Source: Afipia felis ATCC 53690
Lineage (GTDB): Bacteria; Pseudomonadota; Alphaproteobacteria; Rhizobiales; Xanthobacteraceae
Direction of reading: 5' to 3'
DNA length: 64,000 bases
Assembly: GCF_000314735.2 (NCBI RefSeq)
Contig: NZ_KB375270.1
Coordinates: forward strand, 1,426,001-1,490,000
Below, piece after piece: positions 1 through 8,491 of this stretch. The notes under the pieces were generated by a model, which was not told the origin of the DNA, searched no databases, and was given only the letters and a program-made list of their open reading frames with translations. Numbering within the stretch: the stretch's first letter is position 1; each line of letters begins with the position of its first letter. Position numbers and translations under genes: made by a program.

Positions 1-693
1 CTTTGTCGAGAACCCGGTCTCGAGTCGCGACAACACCTCGCCAATGCCATAGGCGCCAACCATCACGACGAGAAACTCAATACCATCGGCGAGGATCGGC
101 GAGTCGAAGGTGAAGCGCGAGGCTCCGTAGGTTTCATCGGTGCCGACCGACGAGATCAAAATGCCGACACAGAGGCTGATGAGAGCATTGGCAAGCGAAC
201 CGCTGCCGAGCGCGACGACGCTGGAGAGACCGAACACCAAGACCGCGAAATATTCCGGCGTCGAAAAACGCAGAGCGAAATGTGCAAGCGGCTGCGTCAT
301 GAGCACCATGATAATGGCCGAGAGCAAACCGCCGCCAAGCGCCGCCACCAGAGTCCAGCCGAGCGCTTTCGCAGCTTTGCCCTTGCGGCCCATCGTATAC
401 CCGTCCCACAGCATCGGAACGTCGATGGGCTCCCCCGGTATCTTGAACAGGATCGCCGTGAAAGCGCCGCCATATGTGCCCGACACATACATGGCTGTCA
501 GCAGCACGATCGAGGCGGTCACATCCATGTGGTAGGTGAAGGGCAGCGTAAGCGCGACGCCCATCACCAAGGTCAAACCTGGCAGCACGCCGACCAGCAG
601 ACCGATCACGATGCCCACGAAGAGCATGAACATGTGGCTCAACGTGAAGCAGTTGAGGAAGCCGTTCCCCAGCTGAAGGAGAATCTCACCCAT
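1..693 (-). CDS. tctA: TctA-family tripartite transporter large membrane subunit (3' part missing)
   Basis: The frame is open from an ATG at 693 to the window edge, giving the first 231 residues of a protein that is normally about 500. The N-terminus (MGEILLQLGNGFLNCF...) and the segment reading LVGVLPGLTLVMGVALTLPF, then YGGAFTAILFKIPGEP, are typical of TctA, the large multi-spanning permease of tripartite tricarboxylate transporters. These use a periplasmic binding protein (TctC) and a small membrane subunit (TctB). tctB lies 17 bp upstream and tctC before it, in the order tctC-tctB-tctA on one strand, so the three form an operon. The substrate cannot be read from sequence; these systems carry carboxylates and sometimes other organic anions. 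Confidence in the family is high. Confidence 0.93.
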   Translation of the reverse strand, partial: MGEILLQLGNGFLNCFTLSHMFMLFVGIVIGLLVGVLPGLTLVMGVALTLPFTYHMDVTASIVLLTAMYVSGTYGGAFTAILFKIPGEPIDVPMLWDGYTMGRKGKAAKALGWTLVAALGGGLLSAIIMVLMTQPLAHFALRFSTPEYFAVLVFGLSSVVALGSGSLANALISLCVGILISSVGTDETYGASRFTFDSPILADGIEFLVVMVGAYGIGEVLSRLETGFSTK

Positions 694-710
694 AATTATG
701 TCCCCTCGCC

Positions 711-1253
711 TCAGGCGCCGATGATGTGACGAATGAAATCAGTGAAGGCATCGAATGGTGGCGCGCCGCGTGGCAGCGAAACGTAGGCCACGCGCATGAA
801 CAGCAGCGCTGCTCCGACCGTGATGCCCGTGCCGGTCAGCCAGATCGCAAGATGGTTGCGATAACCGCCGAGATACATGAACGCGATGAGGAAGATGAAA
901 GTCGAAAGCAGGAATCCCACCGTCGTGACTACGGCTGCGTAGACCAGAACGAGGACGATACCGCCGATGAGCAAATGAGGGTACTTGGGGGCCTCAACCT
1001 CCGCATCCTCATCCTCTTTCTCGAAAGTCTCGGCGATGCCGTGCGTTTCCTGATTCATGCCCAGCAACCGACGTCCGATCTCGATCAGGCAGATCAGCGC
1101 CATCACGGCGATCGTCGCCTTCGGCCAGAAATCCGGACCGAGGTCGCCCTGACGCGGGGTATATTCGATCTGCTGGGCGTAGTGATACAGAATGCCGGAT
1201 ACAATCAGGCCGGCGACATACGGAATAGTCTGACGGAGTGCGGTGTTTCCCAT
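711..1253 (-). CDS. tctB: TctB-family tripartite transporter small membrane subunit
   Basis: A 180-residue protein with four hydrophobic segments: around residues 8-25 (IPYVAGLIVSGILYHYA), 44-60, 95-120 (LLIGGIVLVLVYAAVVTTVGFLL) and 130-155. An acidic loop (EKEDEDAEVE) separates the second and third. Size, membrane pattern and position between tctC and tctA identify it as the small TctB subunit, although its sequence is poorly conserved in the family. It starts at an ATG preceded by an AGGTCGG-type ribosome site. The gap to tctC is 45 bp and to tctA 17 bp, so it is almost certainly cotranscribed with both. Confidence 0.88.
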   Translation of the reverse strand: MGNTALRQTIPYVAGLIVSGILYHYAQQIEYTPRQGDLGPDFWPKATIAVMALICLIEIGRRLLGMNQETHGIAETFEKEDEDAEVEAPKYPHLLIGGIVLVLVYAAVVTTVGFLLSTFIFLIAFMYLGGYRNHLAIWLTGTGITVGAALLFMRVAYVSLPRGAPPFDAFTDFIRHIIGA

Positions 1254-1298
1254 AACGTCGCCGACCTGTCTTGTTGCGTGATGATTTTCAGCAGGCGA

Positions 1299-2279
1299 TT
1301 AGTTCGCCGCTGTCGCTTTCTTCATGTCTTCGAGCTGTTCCTTGACGAAGGCATCAGCTTTCGTCGAAGGCTCGAAGCTTGTCGGTTCACCGAACTGTTC
1401 CACGAGAAACTTCTTGTACTCGGGCATTTCAGCAACCTTGGCGAGCGCGTCGGACAGCTTCTTGACGACGTCCGGCGGCGTTCCCGCACGCACGACGATC
1501 GAGCGGAACTGAGGCAGCGCGATCTTGTAGCCAAGCTCGTAAGACGACGGCACGTCCTTAAACGCATCGAGGCGCTTTTCTCCGAACAGGAGAATCGGAC
1601 GCATCTGCTTGCTGCTCAGGAACTGAGCGACGTCACCGGCCTGCTCGTAGAGAGCATCCGCATGGCCGCCGAGGATCGAGACATAGCGCTCGCTCGGCTT
1701 CGCGAACGGCACCTGCACGACCTTCACGCCGCCGCTCTTTTCAACGACGCTCAGAGAGAAGTCGTCAACGCTGCCGAAGCCAAGCGTCGCGACCTTCAGC
1801 TTGCCGGGATTGGCCTTGGCGTCCTTCTCGAAATCGGCCCAGGTCTTGTACTTGCTGTCTTCCTTCACGAAGATGAAGGACGGCCCCTTGATCATCACCG
1901 CCACCGGCGTGATGTCATTCATGGTCCAGCGCGGCGACTTGCCGGCGAGAAGCGCGTGGCTGTCGGCGATATAGACCGCCATTGAATAGCCATCGGCGGG
2001 CGACGCCATCAACTTGGCCATGCCGGTCGCACCGGTGCCACCGGGCACGTTCACAACCGGAATGCTTTGCCCGATGATGGGCTCCATCAGCTTGCTGACG
2101 AGACGTGCAAGCTGGTCCGCGCCGCCACCGGGGCCCCACGGAACGATCAATTCTATCGGACGTTCAGGATAGCCCGCGGCTGCAGCGGGGCCACTCAGTG
2201 GCATGCTGCAAAGAAAAGCCGCAGACAAAACAGCAAGAGCCTTCCCAGCCCAACGGGCTGGCTGTCGTATCGCCTCCAT
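1299..2279 (-). CDS. tctC: TctC-family periplasmic solute-binding protein
   Basis: The longer open frame begins at 2339, but the ATG at 2279 is preferred. It has GGGAGGTGAC directly upstream and opens with a classical signal peptide (basic MEAIRQPARW, hydrophobic core ALAVLSAAFLCSMPLSG, then AAAAGYPERP). The mature N-terminus YPERPIELIVPWGPGGGADQLARLV is the hallmark of Bug/TctC binding proteins, in which the GPGGGxD loop contacts the ligand carboxylate. The product is 326 residues, the normal family length. It is the first gene of the tctCBA operon and is divergent from a LysR regulator that probably controls it. Bug proteins bind diverse organic anions and the ligand here is unknown. The neighbouring sulfonate genes make a sulfonate or carboxylate possible, but this is only inference. 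Confidence 0.92.
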   Translation of the reverse strand: MEAIRQPARWAGKALAVLSAAFLCSMPLSGPAAAAGYPERPIELIVPWGPGGGADQLARLVSKLMEPIIGQSIPVVNVPGGTGATGMAKLMASPADGYSMAVYIADSHALLAGKSPRWTMNDITPVAVMIKGPSFIFVKEDSKYKTWADFEKDAKANPGKLKVATLGFGSVDDFSLSVVEKSGGVKVVQVPFAKPSERYVSILGGHADALYEQAGDVAQFLSSKQMRPILLFGEKRLDAFKDVPSSYELGYKIALPQFRSIVVRAGTPPDVVKKLSDALAKVAEMPEYKKFLVEQFGEPTSFEPSTKADAFVKEQLEDMKKATAAN

Positions 2280-2425
2280 GGTCACCTCCCAGCGACGGTT
2301 TTTGTAGACTTTATCGGTGGGCTTGGTTGCCCACTTCACATAAAATCACTTTTTCGTATGGTGCACGATGCAGCACTCGTGACAAAATTGATTAGCTGCA
2401 TGAGCATCATTCGCGGAATTTATCA

Positions 2426-3301
2426 GTGAATCAAGACCTCGACATTTCGCTACTGCGAACGTTTGTCGCCATCGTCGATACGGGCGGCTTGACTTCGGCA
2501 GGAAAAAAAGTTGGCCGCACGCAACCTGCGATCACGCATCAGATCAAACGCCTCGAAGGAGTCGTTGGTCGGACGCTGTTCGGAGAAAACCGGCGGCAAC
2601 TCGTCCTAACCCCTGATGGAGAGGTGCTTCTTGAATTTGCGCGCTCGATGTTGCGCCTCAATGACGAAGCGCGCGGACGATTCTCGACGCCGGGAATCGC
2701 CGGTCACGTCACACTCGGCACGCCGGATTTATATGCCGCCTACCTGCTGCCGGAAGTTCTCGACAACTTTTCTCGGTCGCATCCAAATGTGGAAATCCAT
2801 TTGCGTTGCACCCGCAGCGTCTATCTGAGCGCTGCGCTGGAGCGCGAGGAAATCGACATCGCCCTGATGACCAACCAACCGGGCTTCCGGCGCGGCGAAC
2901 TGATTCGTCATGAACCCGTGGTGTGGGCGGCCAGCCTGAACGGAACGCAGGAATTACGCCGTCCGTTGCCACTCGCGCTCCTGCCGCAGGGCAGCGTCTA
3001 TCGGCAGATCGCGATCGACGCGCTCAACACCGCTGAACTCCCGTGGACGCTTCGCTCGATCTGCGACAGTTTCGCCGGGTTGCAGGCCGCAGTCCTGTCC
3101 GGAATCGCGGTCTCGGCGTTTCCACGCTGTACCATCACGCCGAACATCCGCGTTCTGAACAAGGGCGATGGATTGCCGGAGCTGCCGTCCATCGAGATGG
3201 TGCTGCATCGCAAGGAGCAAGGCATTTCGGAAGCGGCCGAGCAATTGGCCCGCTACATCGCGCGCGAACTCGGCAATGTCGCGCCCTCCGGAGAAGGATA
3301 G
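2426..3301 (+). CDS. LysR-family transcriptional regulator
   Basis: A 291-residue protein starting at GTG. The winged HTH occupies residues 5-65 (LDISLLRTFVAIVDTGGLTSAGKKVGRTQPAITHQIKRLE), the standard LysR layout, followed by a periplasmic-binding-like effector domain. It is divergent from tctCBA with about 146 bp between the two start codons. This is the usual arrangement in which a LysR protein controls its own gene and the opposite operon. A strong bidirectional hairpin follows the stop codon. The effector is unknown. The effector domain is slightly shorter than average but appears intact. Confidence 0.92.
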   Translation: MNQDLDISLLRTFVAIVDTGGLTSAGKKVGRTQPAITHQIKRLEGVVGRTLFGENRRQLVLTPDGEVLLEFARSMLRLNDEARGRFSTPGIAGHVTLGTPDLYAAYLLPEVLDNFSRSHPNVEIHLRCTRSVYLSAALEREEIDIALMTNQPGFRRGELIRHEPVVWAASLNGTQELRRPLPLALLPQGSVYRQIAIDALNTAELPWTLRSICDSFAGLQAAVLSGIAVSAFPRCTITPNIRVLNKGDGLPELPSIEMVLHRKEQGISEAAEQLARYIARELGNVAPSGEG

Positions 3302-3340
3302 CAACGCGAAGTGCGGCATCACCACGCATCTCCGTCCACA

Positions 3341-3375
3341 AAAAAACCCGGCCACGAAGGCCGGGTTTCTTGTTT
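3341..3375. terminator. Bidirectional intrinsic terminator between lysR and xsc
   Basis: Perfect 10-bp stem (AAACCCGGCC at 3344-3353 with GGCCGGGTTT at 3359-3368) and a 5-nt loop, flanked by an A run on the left and a T-rich stretch on the right. It lies between the convergent ends of the LysR gene and xsc and can serve both. Confidence 0.88.
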
Positions 3376-3413
3376 CAGGCCGGATCAAATCATCCGGCTC
3401 GATGCGATGACGG

Positions 3414-5189
3414 TTACGAAACCTGCTGCGGACGCATGTCCTCGCGGTTGATGCCCGCAACCTTGACAGGCTTTTTCATCGCATCGCGGCGGAACGGCTC
3501 GCCCAGCTCCTGATTGAGCAGCACTTCGATGAAGGTGGTGATGCCCTTCTTCTGGTCTTCGCAGGACTGACGCAATGCGTTGGTCAGCTCTTCCTGAGTT
3601 TTGACCTGAACACCCTTCAGCCCGCATGCGGTCGCGACCTTGGCGTAGCTCAGGTGCCGGTCGAGTTCGGTGCCGACGAAGTTGTTGTCGTACCACAGCG
3701 TCGTGTTGCGCTTCTCCGCGCCCCACTGATAGTTGCGGAAGATCACCATGGTGATGCCGGGCCATTCTTCACGACCGACCGAGCTCATTTCGTTCATCGA
3801 AATACCGAACGCACCGTCGCCCGCGAAACCGACGCACGGCGTGTCGGGGTTGCCGATCTTGGCGCCGATGATTGCCGGGAAGCCATAGCCACACGGACCG
3901 AACAGGCCCGGCGCCAGATACTTCCGGCCTTCGTCAAACGTCGGATAGGCATTGCCGATGGCGCAGTTGTTGCCGATGTCGCTGGAGATGATGGCATCAC
4001 GCGGCAGACCGGCCTGAATCGCACGCCAAGCCTGACGCGGCGACATCAGTTCCTTGTCACGAACGCGCGCATCCTTGTTCCAGCTGGTGCCCGGATCATC
4101 GTCCTCGTGATCCATGCTGGACAGAGTCTGCAGCCACTTCGACTTGGTGGTGTGGATGAGCGCCTTGCGCTCCTCGCGACCGGCATTGCCGGCGGTCGAG
4201 GTCAGCTTCGCGAGGATGCCCTGCGCGACCTGCTTGGCGTCGCCACAGATGCCGACGGCCACGGGCTTGGTGAGGCCGATACGGTCGGGGTTGATGTCGA
4301 CCTGGATGATCTTGGCATCCTTCGGCCAGTAGTCGATGCCGTAGCCCGGCAGCGTCGAGAACGGGTTGAGACGGGTGCCGAGCGCAAGCACGACGTCAGC
4401 CTTCGCAACGAGCTCCATCGCGGCCTTCGAGCCGTTGTAGCCGAGCGGACCGACGGAGAGGCGGTGACCGCCGGGGAAGGAGTCGTTGTGCTGGTAGTTG
4501 TTGCACACCGGCGCATCGAGCTTTTCAGCCAACGCGACGCAATCAGGAATCGCACCGCCGATCACCACGCCCGCGCCGGACAGGATGACGGGGAATTTGG
4601 CGTTCGACAGGAGCTTCGCGGCTTCCGCAATCGCGTGTTCGCCGCCCGCCGGGCGCTCGAAATCGACGATCGCAGGAAGGTTGATGTCGATCACCTGCGT
4701 CCAGAAGTCGCGCGGGATGTTGAGCTGGGCCGGCGCGGAGAGACGCTTCGCCTTCATGATAACGCGGTTCAGCGTTTCGGCGACGCGGGAAGGATCGCGC
4801 ACTTCTTCCTGATAGCAGACCATGTCGCGGAACATCGCCATCTGCTCGACTTCCTGGAAGCCGCCCTGCCCGATGGTCTTGTTCGCCGCCTGCGGCGTCA
4901 CCAGCAGCATCGGCGTATGATTCCAGTACGCGGTCTTGATCGGGGTCACGAAGCCGGTGATGCCCGGGCCGTTCTGGGCGATCGCCATCGCCATCTTGCC
5001 GGTGGAACGGGTGTAGCCGTCGCAGATCAGGCCGCCGTTGGTTTCATGGGCGACGTCCCAGAAGGTGATGCCGGCCTTCGGGAACAGATCCGAAATCGGC
5101 ATGAACGCCGAACCGATGATGCCGAAAGCATGCTCGATGCCATGCATCTGAAGCACTTTCACAAAGGCTTCTTCCGTTGTCATTTTCAT
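3414..5189 (-). CDS. xsc: Sulfoacetaldehyde acetyltransferase (ThDP enzyme)
   Basis: Xsc splits sulfoacetaldehyde with phosphate to acetyl phosphate and sulfite, the desulfonation step shared by taurine, isethionate and sulfoacetate catabolism. The product is 591 residues. The N-terminus MKMTTEEAFVKVLQMHGIEHAFGIIGSAFMP is characteristic of Xsc rather than acetolactate synthase. The ThDP site GDGAFGISMNEMSSVGREEWPGITMVIFRN (GDG...N pattern) lies near residues 460-490. The ATG at 5189 is chosen over an in-frame start at 5270 because of a GAGAGGG ribosome site and the family N-terminus. It is divergent from an iclR-pta pair; pta encodes the next step, which supports the assignment. Cytoplasmic, ThDP- and Mg-dependent. 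Confidence is high. Confidence 0.95.
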   Translation of the reverse strand: MKMTTEEAFVKVLQMHGIEHAFGIIGSAFMPISDLFPKAGITFWDVAHETNGGLICDGYTRSTGKMAMAIAQNGPGITGFVTPIKTAYWNHTPMLLVTPQAANKTIGQGGFQEVEQMAMFRDMVCYQEEVRDPSRVAETLNRVIMKAKRLSAPAQLNIPRDFWTQVIDINLPAIVDFERPAGGEHAIAEAAKLLSNAKFPVILSGAGVVIGGAIPDCVALAEKLDAPVCNNYQHNDSFPGGHRLSVGPLGYNGSKAAMELVAKADVVLALGTRLNPFSTLPGYGIDYWPKDAKIIQVDINPDRIGLTKPVAVGICGDAKQVAQGILAKLTSTAGNAGREERKALIHTTKSKWLQTLSSMDHEDDDPGTSWNKDARVRDKELMSPRQAWRAIQAGLPRDAIISSDIGNNCAIGNAYPTFDEGRKYLAPGLFGPCGYGFPAIIGAKIGNPDTPCVGFAGDGAFGISMNEMSSVGREEWPGITMVIFRNYQWGAEKRNTTLWYDNNFVGTELDRHLSYAKVATACGLKGVQVKTQEELTNALRQSCEDQKKGITTFIEVLLNQELGEPFRRDAMKKPVKVAGINREDMRPQQVS

Positions 5190-5231
5190 AGGCGAACCCT
5201 CTCTTTTTACAGTGTCTGCGGGGAGTGCTGG

Positions 5232-5250
5232 TCCTGACCGGACCTCAGGA
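5232..5250. promoter_or_regulatory. Candidate operator in the xsc / iclR divergent promoter region
   Basis: A perfect inverted repeat, TCCTGA-CCGGACC-TCAGGA, lies 43 bp upstream of the xsc start and 88 bp upstream of the divergent iclR start. Its symmetry and location fit an operator for the adjacent IclR regulator, but binding is only inferred. Confidence 0.4.
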
Positions 5251-5337
5251 TTTCCAGCCGTATGTGCCATGCAGCTTGACGAGACGCAACGAATATCTCA
5301 ATTTCAATTTTAAGATGTTTCATTTATCGGAATAACG

Positions 5338-6129
5338 GTGTATAGCATGGGTATGAACGAGCTTTTTGGTGCCCTGAAGCCATTGGCCCTGCTGGAGGCC
5401 ATCGCCGGATTGCAACATCCTGCGAGTCTCGCCGAACTGGCGGTGACCGTCGGCGTGCCGAAGCCCACGATGCATCGCTGGCTTGGCTCGCTCGAACAGG
5501 CGGGCCTTATTCAGCGCACGCCCGACGGGCGGCGCTATGAACTCGCCATGCGGGCGACTCAGCTTGCATTCTCCATTCTTTCGAACCGCCCCGGCGGCAC
5601 GCTCCGGCACGAAATTCTGCGGCGCGTGGTGCAGGAGGTCGGTGAATCCTGCAATCTCACGGTGCTCGACGGCACGCAGGTCACTTATCTCGACCGCGTC
5701 GAGTCCAAATGGCCGCTGCGCATCACGTTCCAGCAGGGCTCGAAAGTCCCCGCTTACTGCTCCGCGAGCGGCAAACTGTTTCTCGCGCTGATGCAACCGG
5801 CCAAGCGCGATCTCGTTATTTCCGAAATGAATTTCGAACGCATGACGGACAACACCGTCACGGAAAAGTCCGCTCTGCTGAACGAGTTGTCAGAAATCCG
5901 TCGCGATGGTTACGCACTCGACCGCGAAGAATTTCTCGCGGGTCTCGTCTGCCTCGCCGTGCCGATCATTCACCAGAAGGGCCGCAATCGCGTCTGCGCC
6001 GCGGCGCTGGCGATCCAGGCTCCGGTGACGCGGATGTCGCAAGCCGAAATGATCAAGAAAATTCCACTGCTGCAAAATGCCGCCAAGGCCATGAGCGCAA
6101 CTATCAGCGCCGACGTCGGAGCCACCTGA
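5338..6129 (+). CDS. IclR-family regulator of the sulfonate module
   Basis: A 263-residue protein with an N-terminal winged HTH (SLAELAVTVGVPKPTMHRWLGSLEQAGLIQR, about residues 30-65) and a C-terminal effector domain (ESCNLTVLDGTQVTYLDRVESKWPL..., SASGKLFLAL). The start is GTG at 5338; ATGs at 5347 and 5353 are alternatives and none has a strong ribosome site. Its stop overlaps the pta start (TGATG), so the two are cotranscribed and translationally coupled. Being divergent from xsc and fused in operon to pta makes control of sulfoacetaldehyde degradation very likely. It is clearly paralogous to the IclR protein at about 10.2-11.1 kb. Confidence 0.9.
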   Translation: MYSMGMNELFGALKPLALLEAIAGLQHPASLAELAVTVGVPKPTMHRWLGSLEQAGLIQRTPDGRRYELAMRATQLAFSILSNRPGGTLRHEILRRVVQEVGESCNLTVLDGTQVTYLDRVESKWPLRITFQQGSKVPAYCSASGKLFLALMQPAKRDLVISEMNFERMTDNTVTEKSALLNELSEIRRDGYALDREEFLAGLVCLAVPIIHQKGRNRVCAAALAIQAPVTRMSQAEMIKKIPLLQNAAKAMSATISADVGAT

Positions 6130-7046
6130 TGCCATCCCCTTCATCTCACCCGAAACTCGATGCTCTCGAACAGGCCGCGCGCGGCAAGGGCCGCCTGAGC
6201 GTCGCCGTCGCCTACCCCTGCTCGACCGATGCACTTGGCGCCGCCTTGTCGGCTTACGAAGAAGGCATCATCGACCCGATTCTCGTCGGCCCGCGACGCC
6301 GGATCGAGGCTTGCGCGGCAGAGTTGAAGGCCAGCCTCGATAACGTGCGCATCGTCGATGCCGACGACGATCCGATTCTGTCCTCGCGCGCTGCGGTGGC
6401 ACTCGTCAGCGCGGGCGAAGCGAAGTCGCTGATGAAGGGCTCGCAGCACACTGATGAGCTTCTCGGTGCAGTGGTCTCGCGCGAGGCGAACCTGCGTACC
6501 TCGCGGCGTATGAGCCATGTGTTCTGGTTCGATCTTCCCGCCTACCACAAGCCACTGATGATCACCGACGCCGTGGTCAACATTCAGCCGGGCCTGAAGG
6601 AAAAGGTCGACATCCTCGCCAACGCGGTCGATTTCGCACACCGCATCGGCTTCGAGGCACCGAAGGTCGCGATTCTGTCGTCGGTCGAAACCGTCAATCC
6701 GGATCTGCCATCCACCATGGATGCCGCCGCGCTGACCAAAATGGCCGACCGCGGCCAGATCGCGGGCGCCATCGTCGACGGTCCGCTGGCGTTCGACAAC
6801 GCAATTTCGGCGCAGTCCGCCAAGACCAAGAAGATCGCGTCCGCAGTTGCGGGCGATCCCGATCTCCTGATGGTGCCGAACCTCGATGTCGGCAACATTC
6901 TCTACAAGTCGTTCATCTATATGGGCGGCGGCGAATGTGCGGGCGTCGTACTCGGCGCGAAGGTGCCGGTGATCCTGACGAGCCGCGCCGATTCACGCCG
7001 TGCACGCATTGCATCCTGTGCGCTTGCGCGGCTGAGCCTCGCGTAA
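6129..7046 (+). CDS. pta: Phosphate acetyltransferase, short form
   Basis: Converts acetyl phosphate and CoA to acetyl-CoA and phosphate. It is a 305-residue single-domain member of the phosphotransacetylase/phosphotransbutyrylase fold, from LSVAVAYPCSTDALGAALSAYEEGIIDPILVGP to the C-terminal PNLDVGNILYKSFIYMGGGECAGVVLGAKVPVILTSRADS segment, which carries the conserved substrate-site residues. The ATG at 6129 overlaps the iclR stop (TGATG); an upstream extension of that frame runs through iclR and is not real. Next to xsc, its role is to conserve the acetyl phosphate made by desulfonation, as in known sulfonate degraders where xsc and pta are linked. A hairpin terminator follows. Confidence 0.93.
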   Translation: MPSPSSHPKLDALEQAARGKGRLSVAVAYPCSTDALGAALSAYEEGIIDPILVGPRRRIEACAAELKASLDNVRIVDADDDPILSSRAAVALVSAGEAKSLMKGSQHTDELLGAVVSREANLRTSRRMSHVFWFDLPAYHKPLMITDAVVNIQPGLKEKVDILANAVDFAHRIGFEAPKVAILSSVETVNPDLPSTMDAAALTKMADRGQIAGAIVDGPLAFDNAISAQSAKTKKIASAVAGDPDLLMVPNLDVGNILYKSFIYMGGGECAGVVLGAKVPVILTSRADSRRARIASCALARLSLA

Positions 7047-7085
7047 CAGCCATTCCCTTCCCGTAAATCTCGACGATCCTCAAAA

Positions 7086-7118
7086 CAAAACGGCCCGGTC
7101 AGAGACCGGGCCGTTCGA
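7086..7118. terminator. Intrinsic terminator between pta and the MFS gene
   Basis: An 11-bp perfect stem (ACGGCCCGGTC at 7090-7100 and GACCGGGCCGT at 7104-7114) with a 3-nt loop sits between two convergent genes. On the minus strand it is followed by TTTTGTTTTG, so it mainly ends the MFS/GMC transcript; on the plus strand the T tract is weak. Confidence 0.82.
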
Positions 7119-7137
7119 GTTTGTAGCGTCGTATCGC

Positions 7138-8460
7138 TTACGCGACCAGCGCCGCCGGAGCGGTGCCACCCGCCTCGATGCGCTTCCGCGCCAGGCGGGA
7201 AATCCATATCGCTGATAGCGCGCTGATCGTACCTGCAAACACGCAGTACCAGGCTATCGCCCAGCCCGCATTCCCCGCGTAGCGTTGCACCAGATAGGTC
7301 GCGATGATCGGCGTAAGGCCGCTCGCGAAGATTCCGGAGAACTGGTAGACGAACGAGATGCCGGTGTAGCGCACCTGCGGTCCGAACAGATCGCAGAACA
7401 GCGCGGCTTCAGGTCCGTAGATCGACGCATAGAGAATTCCGAACGGAACAATCAGCGCCGCCCACACGAACACGACCTGGTCCGGATGGGTCATCCAGAT
7501 ATAGAACGCCGGCAAAGCCGAGAGGCCGGTAATCAGCGAGCCCCAGGCGTAGGTCTTGGTGCGGCCCACGCGATCCGACACATGGCCGAAGTACGGAATG
7601 AACGCACACATGATCAACGCCGCGGCGCAGACGCCCAGCAGGGCCTCGGTACGCGGAATCTTGAGCTGCGAGGTCAGGAAGGCAATCGAGTACACACCGA
7701 AGATGTTGAAGAACACGCCGTCGATGTAACGCGCGCCCATGCCCGCGACGATCTCCTTCGGATATTCCTGGATCATGGTGGCGAAAGGAATCTGCACTTC
7801 CTTCCGGCTTTCCTTGATCTTGGCGAACTCCGGAGTCTCCATGATGTTGAGGCGGATATAAAGTCCAACCAGCACCAGCACGAAGCTCAGGATGAAGGCA
7901 ACGCGCCAGCCCCACGCGAGGAACTGCTCGTTGGTCAACGAGTAGGACAACAACGCCACCACGCCGGACGCAAGACACAGGCCGATCGACAGGCCGATCT
8001 GCGGCAAGCTCGCATAGAGACCACGCTTCTCCGGCGAAGCATATTCGTATGTCATCAGCACCGCGCCGCCCCACTCGCCGCCAAGGCCGATGCCCTGCAG
8101 AACGCGCAGCACCAGCAAGGCGATCGGCGCCCAGATGCCGATCTGTGCGTAGGTCGGCACCAGACCGATCAGGAAGGTCGCGACGCCCATAATCATCAGC
8201 GTGAGGACAAGCATGCTCTTACGGCCGATGCGGTCGCCGAAGTGACCGAAGATCACGCCGCCGAGCGGACGGGTCACGAAGCCCACCGCGAACGTCGTGT
8301 AGGCAAGCATCGTTGAGATCACCGGGTCGCCGGACGGGAAGTAAAGCTGATTGAAAACGATGCCGGCAACGACACCGTAGAGAAAGAAGTCATACCATTC
8401 GACGGTCGCCCCTATCAGAGATGCGAGAACGACGCGTTTTAAAAGTGCCTTATCTGCCAT
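7138..8460 (-). CDS. MFS transporter of the metabolite:H+ symporter (MHS) type, candidate isethionate importer
   Basis: A 440-residue, 12-span inner-membrane protein. LIGATVEWYDFFLYGVVAGIVFNQLYFPSGDP in helix 1 and GHFGDRIGRKSMLVLTLMIMG after helix 2 are the MHS family signature (ProP, KgtP, ShiA relatives). The ATG at 8460 has GGGGAGAG upstream. It is 31 bp downstream of the GMC dehydrogenase gene on the same strand, so they form an operon. An MFS carrier beside a flavoprotein dehydrogenase, xsc and pta resembles described isethionate gene sets (transporter IseU, dehydrogenase IseJ, regulator IseR). That match is from memory and context, not from a search. Other small organic anions remain possible. 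Confidence 0.9.
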   Translation of the reverse strand: MADKALLKRVVLASLIGATVEWYDFFLYGVVAGIVFNQLYFPSGDPVISTMLAYTTFAVGFVTRPLGGVIFGHFGDRIGRKSMLVLTLMIMGVATFLIGLVPTYAQIGIWAPIALLVLRVLQGIGLGGEWGGAVLMTYEYASPEKRGLYASLPQIGLSIGLCLASGVVALLSYSLTNEQFLAWGWRVAFILSFVLVLVGLYIRLNIMETPEFAKIKESRKEVQIPFATMIQEYPKEIVAGMGARYIDGVFFNIFGVYSIAFLTSQLKIPRTEALLGVCAAALIMCAFIPYFGHVSDRVGRTKTYAWGSLITGLSALPAFYIWMTHPDQVVFVWAALIVPFGILYASIYGPEAALFCDLFGPQVRYTGISFVYQFSGIFASGLTPIIATYLVQRYAGNAGWAIAWYCVFAGTISALSAIWISRLARKRIEAGGTAPAALVA

Positions 8461-8491
8461 GTTGGCTCTCCCCAGTTAACAGGATCATTCC

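Noticed and set aside
3654..5237. A 527-codon plus-strand open frame opposite xsc
   Set aside because: Antisense to a clear xsc gene; composition is that of a codon shadow.
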